Origin: Atopobiaceae bacterium | GTDB lineage: Bacteria; Actinomycetota; Coriobacteriia; Coriobacteriales; Atopobiaceae | DNA: 36,907 nucleotides | Assembly (NCBI GenBank): GCA_030525685.1 | Contig: JAUNEG010000020.1 | Coordinates: 1 to 36,907, forward strand | Direction: 5' to 3' | In this document: in pieces, positions 7,612 to 16,381 of the stretch | Numbering within the stretch: the stretch's first letter is position 1 | Layout of the letters: each line of letters starts with the position of its first letter | The notes under the pieces: generated by a model | What the model was told of the DNA's origin: nothing | Database searches by the model: none | The model's input: only the letters and a program-made list of their open reading frames with translations | Position numbers and translations under genes: made by a program

Positions 7612-7739
7612 AACTCCGACTTATGTACGAGCGCAACCGATCTCGATATGGTTGCACTATGCATATATGCAGCTAGAGAAGTTAGATGGTTCGTCTTGTC
7701 AGGCGAACAGTGCCGAGCGCTCGTACATAAGTCGGAGTT
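7612..7739. repeat. 128-bp inverted-repeat spacer element, copy 2
   Basis: Perfect 23-base arms lie at 7612-7634 and 7717-7739 (left arm starts AACTCCGACTTATGTACGAG). GCAGCTAGA starts 57 bases in, exactly as in the copy at 5193; the 38 bases from that point match the other copy at 27 positions without gaps. The arm base that is G-C in the first copy (TGTGCG) is A-T here (TGTACG) on both sides, a compensatory change. A 12-base palindrome, TGCATATATGCA, lies at 7660-7671. It lies between convergent genes, just before the PHP gene stop. Confidence 0.88.
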
Positions 7740-7742
7740 CGG

Positions 7743-8570
7743 CTAGGCGGCGGGCGCCTCGAGGCCGGCGGCGCCCATCGCGGCGAGGAACGCCTCGGCG
7801 GAGCGCGTGGCGACGAGCTCCTGCGGGAAGTGGATCTCGTCGAGCATCTCGAGCGCCGGCGCGACGCCGCCCACGTCGCAGCAGATGTGGGCGTCACTGT
7901 TCACCGCCACCTGGCAGCCCAGCTCCGCGCAGGTCTCCGCGATCCTGCGGCACGCCTGCCACGTGCCGCCCTCGCGACGGCGGGCGGCGAGGCTGTGGGC
8001 GTTGATCTCCACCAGCTTGTGAAGGCGGGCGGCCTCCCCCACGACCTCGGCAACGTCGAACGGCACCCCGGCGCGGCCGGCATGCCCGAGCACGAGCACC
8101 TTGGGCTGGGAGAGCGCGCCCAAGTACATCTCGGTCGCCTGGGCGAGCGTGGCGTCGCGGGCAAACTCGCGGTAGTGGACGCTCGCGATCACGTAGTCGC
8201 AGCCCCGGACGACATGGTCGTAGAGCGTGGTCTCGCTCCGCAGCCCGCCGCCGGTGATGTCGGCGGCGACGGGGATGTCTTGGCCGAAGAGCCGGCCGTC
8301 GAGCGAGCGGATGTCCGCCTCGGCACCGCGCAGGAGCCGCACGCCCTCCCAGGTCCTCGGCCAGACCACCATGTTGAGGAAGTGCTGGTAGTCGCGGAGG
8401 TCCGCATGCGCGAGACCCGCGTCGCGGAAGAGCATGTCGGAGAAGTGGTCGGTCACGCCCAGAAGCTCGAGACCCGCGTCACGAGCGGCGAGCACGTCCT
8501 CGCGCACCGTCGAGTACGCGTGGCGCGAGAAGATCGTGTGGGTGTGCGTGTCGCAGCGGTTCTCGAGCAT
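7743..8570 (-). CDS. PHP-domain metal-dependent hydrolase (YcdX-like phosphatase/phosphoesterase)
   Basis: A 275-aa cytoplasmic protein of the PHP superfamily. Metal ligands are visible in order: DTHTHTIFS near residue 7, VTDHF near 40, RGAEADI near 81, IASVHY, LGHAGR, VEINAHS and NSDAHIC near the C-terminus, matching the trinuclear-metal YcdX subgroup more than histidinol phosphatase. Substrate unknown; phosphoesters are likely. The ATG has a GGGAG site and starts 9 bases after the aminotransferase stop, so the two are probably co-transcribed. Nothing in the context supports histidine synthesis. Confidence 0.82.
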   Translation of the reverse strand: MLENRCDTHTHTIFSRHAYSTVREDVLAARDAGLELLGVTDHFSDMLFRDAGLAHADLRDYQHFLNMVVWPRTWEGVRLLRGAEADIRSLDGRLFGQDIPVAADITGGGLRSETTLYDHVVRGCDYVIASVHYREFARDATLAQATEMYLGALSQPKVLVLGHAGRAGVPFDVAEVVGEAARLHKLVEINAHSLAARRREGGTWQACRRIAETCAELGCQVAVNSDAHICCDVGGVAPALEMLDEIHFPQELVATRSAEAFLAAMGAAGLEAPAA

Positions 8571-8579
8571 GGCGACTCC

Positions 8580-9760
8580 CTAGCGGTAGCTGGCGGCGAG
8601 CTTCTTCCAGGCGGGCATGGAGTTGACGATGGTCTCGTAGCTCACGCAATAGCCCACGCGCACCCAGCCCGGGCAGCCGAAGGAGTCGGACGGGACGGGC
8701 AGCAGCTCGAGCGCCTTGGCGCGCTCGAAGAACTTCTCGGCGTCCGGCTCGAGGGCCTTGACCCACAGGTAGAAGGCACCCTCGGGCTCGATGAACTCGT
8801 AGCCCAGCGCCGAGAGCCCCTCGGTGAGCGCACGACGGTTCTTGGCGTAGGCCTCGACGTCGCTCGGGCAGTCCACGCAGTCCATGAGCACGCGCTGGAA
8901 GAGCGCGGGGGCACAAACGAAGCCCAGCTTGCGGCCGGCGCCGGCGATGGCGAGGATCAGGTCGTCGTGGTCGGGGTTGGTCGGCGGCACGAGCACCCAG
9001 CCGATACGCTCGCCCGGCAGCGACAGGCTCTTGGAGTAGGAGTAGCACACGATCGTGCGGTCGTAGACGGACGGCACCCACGGTACCTCGGCGCCGTAGG
9101 TGATCTCGCGATACGGCTCGTCGGCCACGAGGTAGATCGTGGTGCCGAGGCCCTTCTCGGCCTCGTGGAGCGCGCCCGCGAGCGCAGCGAGGTTGTCGCG
9201 GGAGTACACGGAGCCCACGGGGTTGTTGGGCGAGTTGATGACCACGGCCTTGGTGCGAGGCGTGATCGCGGCGGCCACGGCTGCGACGTCCACCTGGAAC
9301 GTGGCGGGGTCCGCGAGGACCTCCACGCAGGTGGCGCCCGAGGTCTCGATCCAGACGCGATACTCCGGGAAGTACGGGGCGATGACGATGACCTCGTCGC
9401 CGGGGTTCACGACGGCGTGGAAGGTGATGGAGAGCGAGGCGGCTGCGCCGCAGGTGAGATAGAGGTCGCCGGCGGAGGCGGTGCCGTCACCGAAGCGGCG
9501 CGTCAGGCTCGCGGCCACGGCCTCGCGCGCGGCGGGCAAGCCGTTGGCGGGCGTGTAGCCGTGGAGCTGCGCGGCAGGGAGCGCGAGCGAACGCTCGATC
9601 GACTCGCGCACGGCGTCGGGCGCGGGGACCGAGGGGTTGCCCAGCGAGAAGTCAAAGACGTTCTCGGCGCCGATCTCAGCCTTGCGGGCGCCAGCATACG
9701 CCGCGATCTCGCGGATGGAGGACTTCTGCGCGCCGTACGCGCGGCTGGTCTCGTTGATGC

Positions 9761-9764
<4 letters not shown>
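8580..9764 (-). CDS. Pyridoxal-phosphate-dependent class I/II aminotransferase
   Basis: A 394-aa fold-type I aminotransferase. Family marks: [14 protein letters not shown] at the N-terminus, [28 protein letters not shown] with the cofactor-contacting Asn, [12 protein letters not shown] with the Asp facing the pyridine nitrogen, [15 protein letters not shown] with the Schiff-base Lys245, and RVGYCVS with the substrate-carboxylate Arg. The amino acid used cannot be told from sequence alone; aspartate- or alanine-type substrates are common in this group. The GTG start overlaps the ftsH stop (GTGA) with GGAGGGGAG inside the ftsH tail, so translation is coupled to ftsH. Confidence 0.88.
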
Positions 9765-11710
<1,946 letters not shown>

Positions 11711-11724
11711 GTACTCCTTTTTGG

Positions 11725-12276
11725 TTACTTCTGGTAGACCTCGGGCTTGAGGATGCCGATGTAGGGCAGGTTGCGGTAGCGCTCGGCGAAGTCGAGGCCG
11801 TAGCCCACGATGAACTCGTCAGGCACGTGGGTGCCCACGTAGCGCGGCTCGATTGCGGGCGTCTTGCCGGTGACGTCCTTCACGAGGAACGCAGCCACCT
11901 CGACGGAGGCGGGGCCGCGGCCCTTGAGCAGGTCGATGAGGTACGAGAGGGTGAGGCCGGAGTCGAGAATGTCCTCGACGATCAGGACGTCACGCCCCTC
12001 GATCTTGGTGTCGAGGTCCTTGACGATACGCACCACGCCGGAGCTCTTGGCCGCCTCGCCGTAGCTGGAGACCGCCATGAAGTCCACCGACATCGGGCAG
12101 TCGATGGCGCGCATGAGGTCAGCCGTGAAGACCACGGCGCCCCGCAGCACGGCTACGACCAGCGGGTTCTTTTCGGCATAGTCACGCGTGATCTGCTCGC
12201 CCATGCGGCTGACGATCTGGTGGATGTCCTCCTCGCTGAGCAGGACCTCCTTGACGTCGGAATGCAGTGCCTCCAT
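11725..12276 (-). CDS. hpt: Hypoxanthine-guanine phosphoribosyltransferase
   Basis: A 183-aa purine-salvage enzyme converting hypoxanthine or guanine plus PRPP to IMP or GMP. The PRPP loop [17 protein letters not shown] is at about residues 96-112, [13 protein letters not shown] near the N-terminal third, and [10 protein letters not shown] supplies the flexible-loop region. The start at 12276 is chosen because GGAAGGAGCGAGCG precedes it; the upstream in-frame extension has no homology. It is the first gene of the tight hpt-ftsH-aminotransferase-PHP run. A -10-like TATCCT lies about 50 bases upstream without a clear -35. Confidence 0.95.
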   Translation of the reverse strand: MEALHSDVKEVLLSEEDIHQIVSRMGEQITRDYAEKNPLVVAVLRGAVVFTADLMRAIDCPMSVDFMAVSSYGEAAKSSGVVRIVKDLDTKIEGRDVLIVEDILDSGLTLSYLIDLLKGRGPASVEVAAFLVKDVTGKTPAIEPRYVGTHVPDEFIVGYGLDFAERYRNLPYIGILKPEVYQK

Positions 12277-12373
12277 CGCTCGCTCCTTCCGTCGGCGGAA
12301 GCTCTCTGGCCTGATTTCCAAGGATAGCGCACCTGCGACCCGCCGGAGGCGCCGGAATGCCGCGCGCCAAACA

Positions 12374-12594
12374 GGGTTTGGGTTCAGAGACGGGGCATCG
12401 GAGTCGTAACCGGTTACAAAAGCGCAGATAACTGTTTTCTAGTTTGATTTTCGGTGCGTTGCGCCCGCTTTTTCGAACCCAAACCCGAATCGAGTTTGGG
12501 TTCAGAAAACGCGAAGTTGATTTCTAGATATATGCGTCAACTGGGGTTTTGTGACCAAGTGTCGCGGCTGAGACAAATTCTCGAACCCAAACCC
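12374..12594. repeat. Tandem pair of inverted-repeat elements between tilS and hpt
   Basis: Two adjacent units share arms of the form G(G/A)GTTTGGGTTC ... GAACCCAAACCC. Unit one spans 12374-12486 (113 bases) and unit two spans 12492-12594 (103 bases). The right arm of unit two abuts the TAG stop of tilS, sharing one base with it. Inside unit one is a perfect palindrome GTAACCGGTTAC (12406-12417), which resembles LacI-family operators. Unit two contains a small AGTTGA...TCAACT stem around TTCTAGATATAT. The inner arms (12475-12503) can also pair as a short hairpin, so alternative folds are possible. This fills most of the 317-base spacer; no gene is seen in it. Confidence 0.85.
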
Positions 12595-14108
12595 TACATG
12601 AGGGGGTCGGACGTCTTCAGAAGCGTCAGCTCGAGCAGCCATTTCGTCGCGGGGGTGCAGCGCGCGTGCTCGTCGGGGCGCACGGGGGCGACCCACACGA
12701 CCGGTCCGGTGGGCGAGGTGCGCACCACGGGGACGCTCGCGCGCTCGTCCAGGGGGACGCGCGCCTCTCCCAGCAGGTCGGACACCTTCTTCGACTGCCC
12801 GTGCATGCCCAGCGGGCAGAGGACGTCGCCGGGGCGCGGGGCGTCCACCCAGAGCCTACCGCCGCGCGAGGGGTCGACGCCCGCGGCCCGTGCGTCGAGA
12901 AGCACGGATGCTCCCTCCCACTCGAGCGCGTGGGCGCGGGCGCGGGCGGCGGGGTCAGCGCCGGCAGGCGACTCGACGATGCGTGCGGACAGCGCGCGGC
13001 CGTCCGGAAGCTCGAGACGGCCGGGCACCTCGAGCCAGGCCGCCGGGGGCGTCGCCGAGCTGCGGGCGCGAAGGAACAGCAGCCCATGCTCCACGCGGGC
13101 GGAGACGGCCATCGGGATGGTGAGCGAGCCCTCCCCCGCCGCGACCGCCCGCAGCACCGCGGCGATGTGGCGAGCCTCGAGGCGGGCGTCGGGACGCAGG
13201 GCGAGAAGCGCGGCGCGCACCACGCGCCGGGCGATCGCCACCTCGAGCGCGGCGAGGCGCGACGCGTCCAGCACGACGAGCCCGTCACCCTCGCGACGCG
13301 TGAGGTCGCGCAGGGCGCGCCCGGCGACCGCCGTGAGGTACGCGTCCTCGTCGGAGAGGATGTCGCAGGTGTTCGCGAGGCTCGCCGTCACGCGCGGGTT
13401 TCTCGCCCGCACGACAGGCATGATCTCGTGGCGGACGTAGGCGCGCAGGTAGCGCGTGTCGGCGTTGGTGTCGTCCTCGCGCCAGACGATGCCGCGCATG
13501 CGCAGCAGGTCGCAGAGCTCGTCGTGCGTGCGATCCAGGAGGGGCCGCACGATGCGGTTGCGCCGGCGCGGGATGGACGAGAGCCCCGCCGCCCCGGTAC
13601 CGCGGATCGCGTTCATGAAGAAGGTCTCGGCACGGTCGTCGGCGGTGTGCGCCGTGAGGATGCATGCGGCGGAGCGCGGCGTGCCGAGGCGCTCGGAGAG
13701 CTCGTTCGCGAGGCGCGCGGCCTCGGCATAGCGCAGCTCGCGGCCGGTGTTCTCGACGTTATCCCGCGCGTCCGCGGCGAGGGCAGCCACGTCGGCGCGG
13801 CGAATGGTGCAGGGGATGCCAAAGCGCGCGGAGAGGTCGCGCACGAACTCCTCGTCCTCCTCGGCGTCGATGCCGCGCAGGCCGTGGTTGACGTGCAGCA
13901 CGTGCAGGCGCTCGCGGGCGATGCGCGCGACGCCGCGACCGTCGTCGATGTCGAGCGCCGAGGTCGCGGCCAGCACGAGCAGCGCCGTGGAGTCCGCCCC
14001 GCCCGAGACCATGAGGATGACGGGCGCGGAGAGCTCGACGTCCGCCGGCCCGCTCGGCCGCTCGAAGCGAGCGCCCGAGGCACCGTATCGGCGAGAGACG
14101 CTCGGCAT
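12594..14108 (-). CDS. tilS: tRNA(Ile)-lysidine synthase
   Basis: A 504-aa N-type ATP pyrophosphatase that adds lysine to C34 of tRNA-Ile(CAU) so that it decodes AUA. The PP-loop MVSGGADSTALLVL is near residues 32-45, NHGLRG and TAHTADDRAETFFM follow, and IVRPLLDRTHDELCDLL with WREDDTNADTRYLRAYVRHE is the tilS-specific block. The C-terminal part (SKKVSDLLGEARVP) matches the TilS substrate-binding region. The ATG at 14108 has GGAGGTG five bases upstream and is preferred to a TTG four codons earlier. In many bacteria tilS, hpt and ftsH are contiguous; here tandem repeats separate tilS from hpt. Confidence 0.94.
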   Translation of the reverse strand: MPSVSRRYGASGARFERPSGPADVELSAPVILMVSGGADSTALLVLAATSALDIDDGRGVARIARERLHVLHVNHGLRGIDAEEDEEFVRDLSARFGIPCTIRRADVAALAADARDNVENTGRELRYAEAARLANELSERLGTPRSAACILTAHTADDRAETFFMNAIRGTGAAGLSSIPRRRNRIVRPLLDRTHDELCDLLRMRGIVWREDDTNADTRYLRAYVRHEIMPVVRARNPRVTASLANTCDILSDEDAYLTAVAGRALRDLTRREGDGLVVLDASRLAALEVAIARRVVRAALLALRPDARLEARHIAAVLRAVAAGEGSLTIPMAVSARVEHGLLFLRARSSATPPAAWLEVPGRLELPDGRALSARIVESPAGADPAARARAHALEWEGASVLLDARAAGVDPSRGGRLWVDAPRPGDVLCPLGMHGQSKKVSDLLGEARVPLDERASVPVVRTSPTGPVVWVAPVRPDEHARCTPATKWLLELTLLKTSDPLM

Positions 14109-14190
14109 GGCCACCTCCAACGGTTACCCTGTACTTCGGCGACGCGCGGGCGCGCCCCACCCAGAAGTGTACGACAGCGAGAGGAGCCCC

Positions 14191-15003
14191 ATGACCCCCG
14201 AGATCCACCTGCACGTGCTCGCCAGCGGCTCCAAGGGCAACGCTGCGGTGGTCGAGGGTCCCGACGGCTCCGTGCTGGTGGACTGCGGCATCTCGCGCCG
14301 TGCCCTTCTCGGTCGCGCGGAGGAGCTGGGCGTGGACATGGGGCGCGTGGTCGCCGTCATCCTCACCCACGAGCACTCGGACCACGTGGGTGGGCTCAGC
14401 GTGTTCTGCAACCGCTTCGACGGTCCGCTCTTTGCGACGGCGGGAACCGTGGCGGCGCGCCGCTACCTCTCCGAGCTGCCGTTCACGCTCGTGGGCCACT
14501 CCGACGAGCTCGAGCTGGCCGGTATACGCGTGCGGACCTTCCCCACCTCGCACGACGTGGCCGATCCCGTGGGCCTGCGCTTCTCGACGGGAGACGACGC
14601 CCTCGGCTTCTGCACCGACACCGGCGAGCTGGGACCGGAGGCGCTGGACGCCCTCGCCGGCACGCGCATCCTGGCGCTGGAGTCAAACCACGACGAGCGC
14701 ATGCTCGCGACGGGCGACTACCCCGCCTACCTCAAGGCGCGGGTGGGCGGGCCGACCGGCCACCTCTCCAACGCCCAGACCGCGGCGGCGCTCGCGGACC
14801 TGGTGGGGCCCGACACCGAGACCGTGGTGGCCATGCACCTCTCGCAGGACAATAACCGCCCGAGCGTCTGCGTTCGCACACTGGCCGCCGCGGTGGGTGC
14901 CGAGGTCGCGACCGGCGAGGACGGTCGCCCGGAGGCCCGTACCCCCGACGGCCGCCTCACGATCTGCTGCGCCGCACAGGACTGGCCGCTCTCCGTGTTC
15001 TGA
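14191..15003 (+). CDS. MBL-fold metallo-hydrolase (YycJ/WalJ-like)
   Basis: A 270-aa metallo-beta-lactamase-fold hydrolase, probably a nuclease or phosphodiesterase. The metal motif LTHEHSDHVGG is near residues 58-68; further ligands appear in FPTSHDV, FCTDTG, ALESNHDERML and GHLSNAQTA. This order is typical of the YycJ/WalJ group linked in Firmicutes to DNA repair and cell-wall control. The start follows GAGAGGAGCCCC. It is divergent from tilS (82 bases between starts) and convergent with hsp20. The stop is immediately followed by the palindrome GGGCACGTGCCC (15005-15016). Confidence 0.85.
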   Translation: MTPEIHLHVLASGSKGNAAVVEGPDGSVLVDCGISRRALLGRAEELGVDMGRVVAVILTHEHSDHVGGLSVFCNRFDGPLFATAGTVAARRYLSELPFTLVGHSDELELAGIRVRTFPTSHDVADPVGLRFSTGDDALGFCTDTGELGPEALDALAGTRILALESNHDERMLATGDYPAYLKARVGGPTGHLSNAQTAAALADLVGPDTETVVAMHLSQDNNRPSVCVRTLAAAVGAEVATGEDGRPEARTPDGRLTICCAAQDWPLSVF

Positions 15004-15021
15004 GGGGCACGTGCCCACTCT

Positions 15022-15079
15022 GACCAAGAATCCCAAGCGGTGCGTTCTTCTCGACATGCGCCGCTCGGGATTCTTGGTC
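15022..15079. terminator. Bidirectional hairpin between the MBL-fold gene and hsp20
   Basis: The 23-base arms 15022-15044 and 15057-15079 pair almost perfectly (outer 13 bases GACCAAGAATCCC / GGGATTCTTGGTC exact, then one mismatch, then a GC-rich inner stem). The 12-base loop contains TTCTTCTCGA, part of a CGAGAAGAACG word (15043-15053, complement). It lies between convergent stops. It lacks a long U run on either side, so the terminator role is inferred from the stem strength and location. Confidence 0.75.
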
Positions 15080-15150
15080 GTGGCGCCCGCGCACAGGAAA
15101 CGGGCCGGAACCCGTGGGTCCCGACCCGCTGAGTCGCCGCTACGCAACAG

Positions 15151-15582
15151 CTAGTCGATGGCGATCTTGGTGACGTTGGCCTTCTCGTCCTGCTTGGGGA
15201 CGTTCACCGTGAGGATGCCGCCCTCGAGCTTGGCGGTGAGGCCGGTCGTGGCCGCGTCCTTCAGGAAGACGCCGCGGGTGGCGCTCCACTCGCCGGACTC
15301 CTTGTAGAGGTAGTTCTTGCCCTTCTCCTCGTCGGACTCCTTCTTCTCGACGGAGACGGAGAGACGGCCCTCGTTGAGCTCGACGTCGATGTCCTCGCGC
15401 TTGACGCCCGGGAGCTCGGCGGTGACGACGTAGGCGGTGCCCGCGTCCTCGACGTTCATCTTGAAGCCGGCGCTGCCCGTGGAGAGCGCGGCGAACGGCG
15501 CGTCGAAGAAGCGGTCGAACTCGTCGAACGGCCAGCTGCGCAGTGCGCGAGAGTAACGGTCATACGGAATCATGCTTGCCAT
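15151..15582 (-). CDS. hsp20: Small heat shock protein, Hsp20/alpha-crystallin family
   Basis: A 143-aa ATP-independent holdase chaperone. The alpha-crystallin domain runs from about residue 40 (FKMNVEDAGTAYVVTAELPG) through LPGVKREDIDVELNEGRLSV to GVFLKDAATTGLTAKLEGGI, ending LTVNVPK; the C-terminal extension is short. The ATG at 15582 follows AAAGGAGTGAGCACC. A 178-base leader separates it from the palindrome at 15710-15732, which is also found twice in front of clpB, so a shared heat-shock control is likely. In the leader, GTTT...GGGAAT near 15650-15675 (minus strand) loosely resembles an alternative-sigma promoter, but this is weak. Confidence 0.93.
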   Translation of the reverse strand: MASMIPYDRYSRALRSWPFDEFDRFFDAPFAALSTGSAGFKMNVEDAGTAYVVTAELPGVKREDIDVELNEGRLSVSVEKKESDEEKGKNYLYKESGEWSATRGVFLKDAATTGLTAKLEGGILTVNVPKQDEKANVTKIAID

Positions 15583-15709
15583 GGTGCTCACTCCTTTTGG
15601 TCTGTGTGGGCGCCTCCCCGGGCACCCTGTCGCTCGTTGGTAGTTATTCCCCGCCACCCGGCCTCTAAACCGAGAAGGACCATTTTTCTGAGCGACATAT
15701 ACTCACCAT

Positions 15710-15732
15710 ATCTAAGCGCCATAAACTTAGAT
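15710..15732. promoter_or_regulatory. 23-bp palindromic operator candidate (hsp20 side)
   Basis: The site has the form ATCTA-N13-TAGAT, with exact heptamers ATCTAAG and CTTAGAT separated by nine bases. The same outer pattern and length recur at 20760-20782 and 20922-20944 upstream of clpB. It lies 128 bases upstream of the hsp20 start and directly upstream of the -35 of the + strand promoter for the small membrane protein, so it could affect either gene. Confidence 0.65.
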
Positions 15733-15733
15733 T

Positions 15734-15761
15734 TTGAGCACGGCGCGGCCTGTATCATAAT
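15734..15761 (+). promoter_or_regulatory. Sigma-70-type promoter for the 15793 gene
   Basis: TTGAGC (15734-15739), a 16-base spacer, then CATAAT (15756-15761). The match to TTGACA/TATAAT is good for such a GC-rich genome. The expected transcript start is near 15768, giving a leader of about 25 bases before the GGAGG site. Confidence 0.55.
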
Positions 15762-15792
15762 GGCGACGGTAACTGAGAGAGCCGGAGGCACC

Positions 15793-16197
15793 ATGAGCAG
15801 CACCGAGCCCGCCACGGGGGACTTCGAGAGGCACGCCGCCCCCTACGTCCGTCAGCGTCCCACCCATCGCAGCGTGGAGCCCATCGACGACCTGGCGTCC
15901 GAGACGGGCGAGCCCGAGCTCGACGACCAGGGCCCCGACCGGGCCGTCGCCGGCGGCGTCCTCCCCACCCTCGGGCACAGGCGCTCTCGCGCCGAGGGCG
16001 TGCAGCTGCGCCGGGACCTCCACTATGGCCAGTACCTCGAGATTCCCAAGGGACGCCGCGACATCTTCGCCTCGCGCGAGCGCAAGACGCGCATCAAGAC
16101 GGCCATAGCGCTCGTCGCCGTGCTGGCCGTGCTGGCGATCGTGGTCTTCTTCGTCTGGGAGTACATGCAGACCAACTGGGGCTCCACCGCCCGCTAG
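15793..16197 (+). CDS. Small single-pass membrane protein, unknown function
   Basis: I do not recognise this 134-aa protein. The first ~95 residues are hydrophilic and Pro/Asp/Glu/Arg-rich (HAAPYVRQRPTHRSVEPIDD), then the basic stretch RRDIFASRERKTRIKT, then one hydrophobic helix at about residues 99-122 (TAIALVAVLAVLAIVVFFVW) and a short C-terminal tail. The topology is most likely N-in, with a nearly tail-anchored helix. The ATG follows GCCGGAGGCACC; an earlier ATG at 15760 overlaps the promoter and is rejected. It converges on the 44-aa acidic gene and ends in a strong intrinsic terminator. Confidence 0.7.
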   Translation: MSSTEPATGDFERHAAPYVRQRPTHRSVEPIDDLASETGEPELDDQGPDRAVAGGVLPTLGHRRSRAEGVQLRRDLHYGQYLEIPKGRRDIFASRERKTRIKTAIALVAVLAVLAIVVFFVWEYMQTNWGSTAR

Positions 16198-16203
16198 CCG
16201 TAT

Positions 16204-16240
16204 GGGTCAAAAGGGACTGTCCCTTTTGACCCCTTTTTTT
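16204..16240 (+). terminator. Rho-independent terminator, REP-like palindrome
   Basis: A perfect 29-base palindrome (16204-16232) with arms GGGTCAAAAGGGAC and GTCCCTTTTGACCC around a single T, followed by CTTTTTTT. It terminates the small membrane protein gene. Its core resembles the GTGCAAAGGGGAC-type arms at 34251-34332, suggesting a shared repeat family reused as a terminator. Confidence 0.9.
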
Positions 16241-16242
16241 GC

Positions 16243-16377
16243 CTACGCCCAGGGGTCTCGCTCGAAGAGGGGCTCGGGGTCCGGGCGGCGGTCCGAGTAG
16301 GGGTCGTAACCGTCGTCGTCCTCGTTCTCGGCGCGCCTGAACTCGTCCTTCTCGACGGCCTTTTCCTTGTCGTCCAT
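16243..16377 (-). CDS. 44-aa acidic protein following the PASTA gene
   Basis: A short, highly charged product (MDDKEKAVEKDEFRRAEN ... PDPEPLFERDPWA) starting 4 bases after the PASTA-protein stop with GGGGTGATCTG as a modest ribosome site. Asp, Glu, Arg and Pro dominate; no fold is predicted. The EKDE segment is encoded by a CGAGAAGGACG word (16344-16354). The tight spacing and codon choice argue for a real gene, but size keeps confidence moderate. Function unknown. Confidence 0.5.
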   Translation of the reverse strand: MDDKEKAVEKDEFRRAENEDDDGYDPYSDRRPDPEPLFERDPWA

Positions 16378-16381
16378 CAGA

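Noticed and set aside
12374..12594. Repeated GGGTTTGGGTTC blocks considered as a small CRISPR array or tRNA T-arm remnants
   Set aside because: The four copies alternate in orientation with unequal spacing, and no acceptor or anticodon arms can be folded around GGTTCGA.
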